In this document: one piece after another, positions 51,643-58,795 of the stretch | Layout: every line of letters begins with the position of its first letter | How positions within the stretch are numbered: the stretch's first letter is position 1 | Assembly: GCA_017469785.1 (NCBI GenBank) | Contig: JAFUFU010000001.1 | Location: forward strand, 1-64,000 | DNA length: 64,000 nucleotides | From: Treponema sp. | GTDB taxonomy: Bacteria > Spirochaetota > Spirochaetia > Treponematales > Treponemataceae | Direction of reading: 5' to 3' | The notes under the pieces: generated by a model | The model's database searches: none | The model's input: only the letters and a program-made list of their open reading frames with translations | Told to the model about the DNA's origin: nothing | Position numbers and translations under genes: made by a program

Positions 51643-52152
51643 TCAAATTTTAAAATTTACTGTTTCAAGTCCAAAAGCTCGGGCAGATTGTCTTTCTTTT
51701 GAATTTGTCAGTATCTTTTTATACGGAGGATTCATTATTACATGTGTGTAAGTTTCATTTATTTTCCATGTATATTCAAACGAAGTTTTCTCCAAAAAAT
51801 CTTCTGAAAATATTTCATAATCTGACTTTTTAAAAGCCGAGCTTGACGAGGCTATGTTTTCATACAGTGTATTATATACATCTTTATCTATATCGTAGGC
51901 AGAAACATGAATTTCGGGAGTATCCCATTTTTCATTTACAATTCTTTCCATAAAGGAGCAGGTCAGTGTTCCTATTCCCGCTCCTGGATCAAGCAGTTTT
52001 ATTTTTTTATCTGTTGCAGGAAATAAGGATGACATAAATTTTGCTATAGGGTAGGGAGTAAAATACTGCCCAAACGTTTCCTTATGATTTAAGGATGTTT
52101 CAACGGCATGAGAAATACGTTCTTTTTCAAGTGTTTCTGCAAGTGCGAACAT
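51643..52152 (-). CDS. Truncated N6-adenine DNA methyltransferase
   Basis: 169 residues corresponding to the first third or half of BsuBI/PstI-type adenine methylases. 'GQYFTPYPIAKFM' and 'LLDPGAGIGTLTCSF' (SAM motif) are present, and the catalytic 'NPPYKK' is near residue 139. The protein then ends at 'FGLETVNFKI' and stops 13 nt before the C5 methylase, where related enzymes continue for well over 100 more residues. The target-recognition part is missing, so it is probably inactive alone. Loss by frameshift or recombination is likely. Confidence 0.8.
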   Translation of the reverse strand: MFALAETLEKERISHAVETSLNHKETFGQYFTPYPIAKFMSSLFPATDKKIKLLDPGAGIGTLTCSFMERIVNEKWDTPEIHVSAYDIDKDVYNTLYENIASSSSAFKKSDYEIFSEDFLEKTSFEYTWKINETYTHVIMNPPYKKILTNSKERQSARAFGLETVNFKI

Positions 52153-52199
52153 ACATAAATTATACTATATTTTTGATTTTAAGACTATTACTTTACAAA

Positions 52200-52230
52200 C
52201 AAGCGCCCCAGTGCGGGCGTCCACATATCA
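52200..52230. repeat. attC-like block remnant at the proximal end of the array
   Basis: AAGCGCCCCAGTGCGGGCGT then CCACATATC. It matches the repeated block but with CATATC in place of CATAAC and without the paired GTTAT. It sits between the vapC remnant and the restriction-modification genes. The sequence to 52280 holds nothing else. Confidence 0.45.
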
Positions 52231-52280
52231 TATTTTTCAAGTTTTGCTGAATTTTATACGGATACGCGTAAAATTCCATA

Positions 52281-52670
52281 TTAAAAATGAACTTCCAATG
52301 GCTTTTTTCTACCCCAAATCGCGAACTTTATTGTACACAATCTCCAAGGAATACGGACAAATTCATCATAATTATTTGTAACAACTGTCAGATTTCTTGT
52401 CATCGCCTGTGCTGCAATTTGCATATCATAAGGACCGATTACTTTTCCAGCTTTCTCAAGATATGCTCGTATCAAACCATACGCCTCTGTGTCTTCAGTT
52501 GTAAAGTCTATTATATTGTTAAAGTCCGTGCAGAAATCCAATAATGCCTAACGATTCTTTTCTCTGCTCTGACTTTTTGAAGCTCCATATTCCATTTTTG
52601 CAATCGAAACTGATGACAAAAACAGTTCATTACTGTCAGAAGCGAGAATTTTCTTCGTATACACGAGTGT
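52281..52670 (-). pseudogene. VapC/PIN-domain toxin, broken
   Basis: Reading minus from 52670, 'TLVYTKKILAS...NELFLSSVSIAKMEYGASKS' (cited in part) is the N-terminal half of a PIN domain. A TAG at 52548-52550 follows 'REKNR', and the frame continues unchanged with 'ALLDFCTDF', 'YGLIRAYLEK', 'GPYDMQIAAQA' and 'TVVTNNYDEFVRIPW'. The expected start ('MYLLDTN...') is deleted and the C-terminal end diverges. An 86-residue frame (52281-52541) remains. No vapB antitoxin is present. From 52671 to 52865 nothing was found. Confidence 0.75.
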
Positions 52671-52865
52671 TTACATTTGGCAAATAAAAAAAAGGTACTT
52701 GGCGTTTCTTTTGTGCAGACTGAAAATCAGCAGGTGGAAAATGGGGGGCGATAAGATTGGAAAATTCAACCACCAACCTTGCTTAACAGGAAAAGAATTT
52801 TTAAATTTCCCTTTTTTCCAATTACAGAGTACAATAGTTTCATTCAAATCTCAGGAGAATCTCCC

Positions 52866-54047
52866 ATGAACAATTTCACCTACTACGCGCCCACCAAAAT
52901 TCTTTTCGGGCGAGATACTGAATCTCAGGCGGGAAGCCTTGTCGCCGCTCAGGATTGCAAAAAGGTCTTGCTTCATTACGGAAGCGGCTCGGTCAAAAAG
53001 ACAGGATTGCTTGGCCGCGTAAAAAAATCTCTGGACGAGTCGGGTGTTTCTTATATTGAGCTGGGTGGAGTTGTTCCAAATCCTAGGTTATCGCTTGTTC
53101 GCGAGGGAATTGCGCTCTGTAAAAAAGAGGGAGTTGATTTTATTCTGGCTGTGGGTGGTGGTTCTGTAATTGATAGCGCAAAGGCTATCGGTTACGGTGT
53201 GACTAATGATTTTGATGTCTGGGATATTTTTGAGAAAAAGAATTCGCCCAAAAACTGCCTGCCGATTGGTGTCATTCTCACGATTGCGGCCAGCGGAAGC
53301 GAGATGAGCAACAGTGCGGTCATCACAAACGAAGATGGCTGGAAAAAGCGGGGCAGTAATTCCGACACATGCCGGCCGAAGTTCGCCATTATGAATCCTG
53401 AACTTACAATGACCCTTCCAGAATATCAGACTATGTGTGGTTCAACCGACATCCTCATGCATACCATGGAGCGATATTTTACCAGCAATGGAAACATGCA
53501 GATTACAGACAGTATAGCCGAAGGACTAATGCGGACAGTTATCGACAACACGCTGATTCTGCTCAAAAATCCAAACGATTACGACGCCCGCGCGGAAATC
53601 ATGTGGGCGGGAAGCCTGAGCCACAATGATTTGACCGGCTTGGGTAACGGCGGAAACGATTTTGCAAGTCATCGCCTTGAACATGAACTTGGCGGAATGT
53701 TTGATGTGGCTCACGGAGCGGGGCTTGCTGCAATCTGGGGAACATGGGCTCGCTATGTCTACAAAGATTGCCTTGCCCGGTTCAAAAAATTCGCCATCAA
53801 AGTCTGGAATGTAGAAAATTCTGGCTCTGACGAAGAAATCGCCCTCAAAGGAATCGAGGCAATGGAAAATTTCTACCGTGAAATCAAAATGCCGGTAAAC
53901 CTAAAGGAACTTGGAATCAGCCCTACTGACGAGCAAATCACCGAACTTGCAAAGAAATGTGCAGTTGCAACCGGTGGCAAAGTTGGCAGCGCAAAAGTCC
54001 TTTACGAAGAGGATATGCGGAAGATTTTTGAGGCGGCACGGGTGTAA
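52866..54047 (+). CDS. Iron-containing alcohol dehydrogenase (butanol dehydrogenase-like)
   Basis: 393 residues from ATG 52866, with CAGGAGA upstream. The Rossmann-like nucleotide region has 'VLLHYGSGSVKKTGL' and 'ILAVGGGSVIDSAKAI' (cited in part); 'SGSEMSNSAVIT' follows. Metal ligands include Asp and His in 'DILMHTMERYF' and 'AHGAGLAAIW'. It is most like YqhD/BdhA enzymes that reduce aldehydes with NADPH, so a fermentative role or aldehyde detoxification is likely. It has no operon partner. Confidence 0.92.
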   Translation: MNNFTYYAPTKILFGRDTESQAGSLVAAQDCKKVLLHYGSGSVKKTGLLGRVKKSLDESGVSYIELGGVVPNPRLSLVREGIALCKKEGVDFILAVGGGSVIDSAKAIGYGVTNDFDVWDIFEKKNSPKNCLPIGVILTIAASGSEMSNSAVITNEDGWKKRGSNSDTCRPKFAIMNPELTMTLPEYQTMCGSTDILMHTMERYFTSNGNMQITDSIAEGLMRTVIDNTLILLKNPNDYDARAEIMWAGSLSHNDLTGLGNGGNDFASHRLEHELGGMFDVAHGAGLAAIWGTWARYVYKDCLARFKKFAIKVWNVENSGSDEEIALKGIEAMENFYREIKMPVNLKELGISPTDEQITELAKKCAVATGGKVGSAKVLYEEDMRKIFEAARV

Positions 54048-54067
54048 CTGCAAAATTTGCGCGATAA

Positions 54068-54916
54068 TTACTCCAAATTCAGTTTATTACGCAGAATCAA
54101 TAATGTGATTCCGGCGCAAGCTGCCGAAAAGAGAATGTCGAAACCGATTGAGGCATAGCACATAGTCGAAATGATATTCCAAACTTCGGCGGGCGAGTCA
54201 GAGTTAAAGTTTTCGATTTTATTCAGAAGGAATCTTGTTGTAAACTGGCCTTGTATTGTATTCATGATAGAAAGGCCGACAACGGCAACGATAAACTGAA
54301 CGAGAGCGCGGCATTTTTTTGCAAGATGACCGACCGAATAAACCATATAAATGAAAGTCGCGATAAAGAAAATCGTAAAAATTCCTGCTATCCCCAGAAG
54401 AACAAAAGCATTTACAAGCGAGTGACCGGTAAATTCAACGAATCTTTGAGCAAGTTCGGCAAAATCCTCATCTTCAAGCAATTTTTCGATAACGTTACGG
54501 TATAAAAAAAAGATTGAGAGTCCTACAATAACCGTATAAATCAAAAGCCAGACGAAAGCCGAAAGAATTCGTGCCAGCAAATGCCCCCAAAGGGTAACAG
54601 GAAGCGTAAGATTCAGATAAGCTTCGTTGCCGAGCATTGATTTTTTGAATCTTCGTCCTAATTGGAGCAAAGTAATGATTGCAGAAGCAACGACAAAAAT
54701 CATCATAACCGGATAAAGTACAAAATAGAAGAGCATGACTTTATCGCCGCCAAAATCATCAAAAAAGTTCTGTGAAAAATATAAAATTCCCGCAATGAAA
54801 GCGATTGCAAGAATCACCGAATAGACAGGCACAAAAACTCTGGCCGTAGAGATAAACTCGTATTTGAAGACCTTTCCAATCATCGGAAGCTGGCTGACTT
54901 TATTTTCGTTTTCCAT
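54068..54916 (-). CDS. ABC-2-type transporter permease
   Basis: About 282 residues from ATG 54916, preceded by GGAG; an ATG at 54928 is also possible. Six hydrophobic segments are spread along the protein, with 'GRRFKKSMLGNEAYLNLTLPV' (cited as KSMLGNEAYLNLTLP) in the first cytoplasmic loop. That loop is common in ABC-2 permeases of peptide or lipid stress systems. It follows the ATPase gene at once. Substrate unknown. Confidence 0.75.
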   Translation of the reverse strand: MENENKVSQLPMIGKVFKYEFISTARVFVPVYSVILAIAFIAGILYFSQNFFDDFGGDKVMLFYFVLYPVMMIFVVASAIITLLQLGRRFKKSMLGNEAYLNLTLPVTLWGHLLARILSAFVWLLIYTVIVGLSIFFLYRNVIEKLLEDEDFAELAQRFVEFTGHSLVNAFVLLGIAGIFTIFFIATFIYMVYSVGHLAKKCRALVQFIVAVVGLSIMNTIQGQFTTRFLLNKIENFNSDSPAEVWNIISTMCYASIGFDILFSAACAGITLLILRNKLNLE

Positions 54917-54928
54917 AATATTCTCCAT

Positions 54929-55627
54929 TTAGCATCTGAATTCTTCGCGGAAGAGTTCGTCAATTGTTTTTCCGGTGGCATCCCGTGTTTTTTCGGCATT
55001 TCCCTGTCGGATAATTTCACCGTCTTTCAAGAAAATAATTTCGTTCAAGATGCTTTCAATATCAGAAATCAAGTGTGTTGAAATGAGAACGGTTGAACCG
55101 GCCGGAGTATTTGTAAGAATCGTATTGAGAATGTAATCGCGGGCAGCAGGATCAACTCCGCCAATCGGCTCATCAAGGATATAGAGAGGAACTTCGCGGC
55201 TCATCGTAAGAATCAGCCGAACTTTTTCTTTCGTTCCTTTTGACATTGCTTTGAGCTTGTCTTTGAGGCTGATTTTGAGACGGCTGAGCATGTCTAAGGC
55301 TTTTTCTCGGTTAAAATTTGAGTAAAAATCCTGCATCATTTTGACAAGCTGCTCGACATTCATCCAATCGTTGAGGTAAACACAGTCTGGCTGATAAGCG
55401 ACAAGAGCCTTGGATTCAGGACTTACGGGAAGCCCGCAGACGGTGACTTTTCCGCTCGTAGGGTGAAGAAGCCCGGAAGCGAGTTTTAAAAGCGTGGTTT
55501 TTCCGCTGCCGTTTGGTCCTAAAAGTCCTACAATCGCACCACTGGGTACGGAAAGATTTACATTTTTTAGTGCCGTTTTATTTTCATATTTTTTTGTAAC
55601 GCCTGTATATTCCAAAACGGAAGCCAT
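54929..55627 (-). CDS. ABC transporter ATP-binding protein
   Basis: A 232-residue ATPase with Walker A 'GPNGSGKTT', Q-loop 'YQPDCVYL', signature 'MSKGTKEKVRL' (a degenerate LSGGQ as in YtrB-like proteins), Walker B 'LYILDEPIGGVDP' and H-loop 'STHLISD'. It energises the permease encoded immediately downstream. AAAAGGAG precedes the ATG, and TATAAT lies at 55652-55647. Confidence 0.92.
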   Translation of the reverse strand: MASVLEYTGVTKKYENKTALKNVNLSVPSGAIVGLLGPNGSGKTTLLKLASGLLHPTSGKVTVCGLPVSPESKALVAYQPDCVYLNDWMNVEQLVKMMQDFYSNFNREKALDMLSRLKISLKDKLKAMSKGTKEKVRLILTMSREVPLYILDEPIGGVDPAARDYILNTILTNTPAGSTVLISTHLISDIESILNEIIFLKDGEIIRQGNAEKTRDATGKTIDELFREEFRC

Positions 55628-55679
55628 AAAATTCTCCTTTTAAAATATTATAGAAAATAATCAGCCGAGTGTATATTAT

Positions 55680-55708
55680 TTGACGAAGTAGTGAAATAAT
55701 TCTACTAT
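55680..55708 (+). promoter_or_regulatory. Promoter of binding protein/permease operon
   Basis: TTGACG (55680-55685) and TACTAT (55703-55708) with 17-nt spacing. AGGGGA precedes the ATG at 55745. Confidence 0.55.
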
Positions 55709-55744
55709 ATAATATCTCAATTTTGATTCTCACAGGGGATTTTC

Positions 55745-56662
55745 ATGAAAAAATTTATTTCACTCATTCTTACATCTTTGCTGGCTTTGTCTGCATTGTC
55801 AGCTCAGGATTCTGGCACTTATGCCGTAAAAGTTTCTGCCCCAAATGGCGCACCAGCTCTTTCTCTCGCAACTTTGGCTGCAAAAAATCCGGAAAATTAC
55901 ACTTTCGTTGCCGCTGAAACCATTTCCGCTGAATTTGCAAACAACGAGGCTGATTTTATCATCGCTCCGATTAACGCCGGCGCAAAACTCTACAAAATGG
56001 GCAAGTCAACTTACAAACTCGCGGCTGTAGTCACTTGGGGAAATTTGTATTTCGCTTCTCAGAAAAAGAATTTTAAGCTCAAGGACATCAAGAAATCTGA
56101 AATTACGATTTTCGGGGAAAATACAATCAACGCTTCCGTAGCGCTGGCTGCGCTGGAAAAAAACAAACTCAAGGCAAAATCTGTGGCTTATCTCGGAAGT
56201 GCCGCTGCAACTCAGGCCCTGCTTCTTTCTGATGCAAATGCAATCGTTCTTACAGCTGAGCCTGCCCTTACCGCCGCAAAAATCAAGAATCCAAAAATCA
56301 CTGCATATTCAGTAAATGACCTTTTCAAAAAGGCAACCGGATTCAACGGCTACACACAGGCAGGGCTTTTCGTGCGGGCTGAAACAATCGCCGAAAATCC
56401 GCAGCTTGTCGAAGATTTCCTCGTTCGTGCAGAAGAATCATGTGAAAAATGTACGAGCGACGTGGATTCAGTGGCAAAAGCTGCCGTAGCACTGGAAATT
56501 CTTCCCAATGAAAAAATTGCCTTGAGCGCAATTCCAAATTGTGCGATTCGCTTTATGACATCGCTTTCGGCAAAAAATCAGGTTGAGACTACCGCAAACA
56601 TTGATTTGGCTCAGTTCGGTGGCGCGCTCCCAGCCGATGATTTCTACTATGGAGAAAACTGA
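55745..56662 (+). CDS. ABC substrate-binding protein (NMT1/SsuA-like)
   Basis: A 305-residue periplasmic binding protein with signal peptide ending 'LSALSAQD'. 'VSAPNGAPALSLATLA' and 'ADFIIAPINAGAKLYK' are typical of the NMT1/SsuA/TauA-like group that binds small organic ligands such as sulphonates or thiamine precursors. It overlaps the permease gene by 14 bases. No ATPase gene follows, so the energy subunit must be elsewhere or shared. Confidence 0.8.
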   Translation: MKKFISLILTSLLALSALSAQDSGTYAVKVSAPNGAPALSLATLAAKNPENYTFVAAETISAEFANNEADFIIAPINAGAKLYKMGKSTYKLAAVVTWGNLYFASQKKNFKLKDIKKSEITIFGENTINASVALAALEKNKLKAKSVAYLGSAAATQALLLSDANAIVLTAEPALTAAKIKNPKITAYSVNDLFKKATGFNGYTQAGLFVRAETIAENPQLVEDFLVRAEESCEKCTSDVDSVAKAAVALEILPNEKIALSAIPNCAIRFMTSLSAKNQVETTANIDLAQFGGALPADDFYYGEN

Positions 56663-57425
56663 TAATTTTTCCGGGCAAAAAAGCCGGCGTACAGAAACGC
56701 TCACTTTTCTGCTTGGAATTATTTTTATCGGGTGCCTGATGCAACTGCTCGGAAAGATAAAGGGCGATGTCCTTGTTTTTCCGAGCGTTCTTTCCATACT
56801 CCGTGCTTTTTTTTCTCTTCTCTTAACCAGAAAAACATACAGTCTTATCCTCACGACACTGATTCATCTTTTCGTCTCTCTTCTTTTCTCCAGTTTGATT
56901 GGAATCGCTATTGGAGTAGCTGAAGGTCTGTCAGATTCTTTCCGCAGATTTCTCAAGCCGCTTATGATATTGCTACGTTCAATCCCGATGATTGTGCTTG
57001 TCGTGATAATCATGGTTTTGACAAAATACAGCCGTGTTCCATATATCGCAGCCTCTCTGGTGCTTGTGCCGCTCATAAGCGAGGCCGCCGCAGAGGGATG
57101 CCGACGGATTGACAGGGAGCTGATTGACGTTTACAGGCTGAACAGTGATTTTTCCCCCAGAGTCTTGTTTCTTGTCTATCTCCCGCTTATGGCCGGATAT
57201 CTCTCGCAGGCATATATTAACGCGGTCGGAATGGGAATAAAAATCATTGTCACGACAGAATATCTTGTGCAGACAAAAAACTCCCTTGGAAAAGCCGTGT
57301 TCTCCAGCAGCTATTTCAATGATTACGAAGAGATTTATGCCTATGCGCTGATTATGATAGGGCTTGTCCTGCTTTTGAGTGAGATACCAATTTTAATTTT
57401 TAAGAAATTCAGCTCGGAGCGTTAG
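56649..57425 (+). CDS. ABC transporter permease (SsuC/TauC-like)
   Basis: 258 residues from ATG 56649, inside the end of the binding-protein gene. A BPD_transp_1 domain has about six membrane segments, with an EAA-like region 'RIDRELIDVYRLNSD'. It makes a transporter with the preceding gene. Four bases of its 3' end overlap the convergent thioesterase gene. Substrate is not predictable. Confidence 0.82.
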   Translation: MEKTDNFSGQKSRRTETLTFLLGIIFIGCLMQLLGKIKGDVLVFPSVLSILRAFFSLLLTRKTYSLILTTLIHLFVSLLFSSLIGIAIGVAEGLSDSFRRFLKPLMILLRSIPMIVLVVIIMVLTKYSRVPYIAASLVLVPLISEAAAEGCRRIDRELIDVYRLNSDFSPRVLFLVYLPLMAGYLSQAYINAVGMGIKIIVTTEYLVQTKNSLGKAVFSSSYFNDYEEIYAYALIMIGLVLLLSEIPILIFKKFSSER

Positions 57426-57847
57426 CCGTTTTTCTGGCTTTCGAGCAAGCCCATGAGGACTTCATGAAAGGCTGGATAATCCTTGTTTATCTGGAGAATT
57501 CGGTCGTTCTTGATAAAGCAGTGTTCGCTGGTGCCTTCACAGACAAGCTCGTCCTTTTGGTTCGTCATTTTGTATTTCAGGACGAGTTTGATTCCGCTGT
57601 ATTTTTCGATTCCGACAGTGATTGTGATTGTTTCCGCAAAAGTCGTTGAGTGCTTGTACTTGCAGTTGATTCCGATTACGGGAGAAATGATGCCTTCTTC
57701 TTCAAATTTTGCGTAATCCCAGCCAATCTGACGTAAAAAATCAACTCGGGATTCTTCCATCCACCGGACATAGTTTGAGTGGTGCGTGATTCCCATTTTG
57801 TCCGTCTCATAATATTGAACATAGTGTGTATATTTCGTGATTTCCAT
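57422..57847 (-). CDS. YbgC/FadM-type acyl-CoA thioesterase (4HBT hotdog)
   Basis: A 141-residue hotdog protein with the 4HBT active-site pattern: 'YYETDKMGITHHSNYVRWMEE', in which Asp in 'TDKMG' and the downstream Glu in 'MEE' are key. Length matches YbgC/FadM. It hydrolyses acyl-CoA, probably short or medium chain. Convergent with the permease gene. Confidence 0.9.
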   Translation of the reverse strand: MEITKYTHYVQYYETDKMGITHHSNYVRWMEESRVDFLRQIGWDYAKFEEEGIISPVIGINCKYKHSTTFAETITITVGIEKYSGIKLVLKYKMTNQKDELVCEGTSEHCFIKNDRILQINKDYPAFHEVLMGLLESQKNG

Positions 57848-57874
57848 TCTGACTCCTGCAATTATTTTATAAAT

Positions 57875-57915
57875 AAGAATAGTCGTCTGTCAATTTTCAT
57901 GCTATTCTTTTTTTT
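57875..57915 (+). promoter_or_regulatory. Terminator-like hairpin directly before cobS
   Basis: AAGAATAG (57875-57882) pairs with CTATTCTT (57902-57909), followed by a T-run that reaches the ATG of cobS at 57916. In the leader it looks like an attenuator, but it could also be a simple stem before a start without a visible ribosome binding site. Confidence 0.4.
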
Positions 57916-58746
57916 ATGAAATCTATTTTGCTTGCTTTCAGCATGTTTTCCGCACTTCCGATGCCACGTGTCGAATGGAACGAAAAAAACATGCGCTTCA
58001 TGATGTGCGCTTTCCCCTTGGTTGGAGCCACGATTACGCTTTTGTACGTGTTGTCGTTTTTATTTTGGATTCAATGTGCGTATTTCTGGCAGAAGCCGGT
58101 TCCGATTTATCTGCCAGCCCTTGTTTTTACGCTGATTCCTGTTCTTATTACTGGCGGAATTCATGTTGACGGATTCATGGATACCTGTGATGCCCTTGCA
58201 AGTCATGCCAGCCGTGAAAAAAAACTTGAGATTCTCAAGGACAGTCATTCAGGGGCTTTTGCTGTTCTCGGATGCGTCATTTATTTTCTCTCATATTTTG
58301 TGTTTTCATTGGCAGTGAGCGATTATTTTTTCAATCCTGATAATTCTTATTCACATGGCAGATTCGAGAATTTTTTTGCCCTGTTTATGAGATTTTTCCC
58401 GCTGACATTGATTTTTATTCTCAGCCGGCTATTGAGTGCATTCGCTGTGGCTGTTTTTCCCATTGCGAAGGATTCCGGCTTGGTGCATACTTTTGCCAGC
58501 GCAAGCTCCAAAAAATTCACTTATATCTGGTGCGCTTCGAGCTTCATCATTATATCGGTTCTTTTGGTTTTGTTTTTCTGGGAGGCAGGAATTGTTTCTG
58601 TACTTTCCTGTCTTTCGGTCTTTGTATTTTATTTTTTCGTTTCAAAAAGGAATTTCGGAGGAATCACAGGAGACACTGCGGGCTGGTTCGTTCAGCTGTG
58701 CGAAATCGTTACCCTAGCACTGTCTGTTGTTTTCCTATTTCTGTGA
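57916..58746 (+). CDS. cobS: Adenosylcobinamide-GDP ribazoletransferase (CobS)
   Basis: A 276-residue integral membrane enzyme that joins adenosylcobinamide-GDP with alpha-ribazole, the last assembly step of cobalamin. Family motifs are 'FSALPMPRVEW', 'ITGGIHVDGFMDTCDAL' (cited in part) and 'DSHSGAFAVLG'. Six or seven hydrophobic segments are visible. It is 50 nt upstream of metH, a B12-dependent enzyme. The ATG directly follows a hairpin and T-run. Confidence 0.9.
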   Translation: MKSILLAFSMFSALPMPRVEWNEKNMRFMMCAFPLVGATITLLYVLSFLFWIQCAYFWQKPVPIYLPALVFTLIPVLITGGIHVDGFMDTCDALASHASREKKLEILKDSHSGAFAVLGCVIYFLSYFVFSLAVSDYFFNPDNSYSHGRFENFFALFMRFFPLTLIFILSRLLSAFAVAVFPIAKDSGLVHTFASASSKKFTYIWCASSFIIISVLLVLFFWEAGIVSVLSCLSVFVFYFFVSKRNFGGITGDTAGWFVQLCEIVTLALSVVFLFL

Positions 58747-58795
58747 ATTTACCTATCATTGCCCTAGCCATTTATTTTCGCTAGAATTAGATTCT

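Noticed and set aside
43631..52670. Prophage or ICE instead of an integron-like array
   Set aside because: No structural, packaging, conjugation or tyrosine recombinase gene is visible, and the sites between genes have an attC-like layout.
57848..57915. Cobalamin riboswitch before cobS
   Set aside because: The gap is only 68 nt and lacks a B12-box-like sequence; only a short stem and T-run are present.
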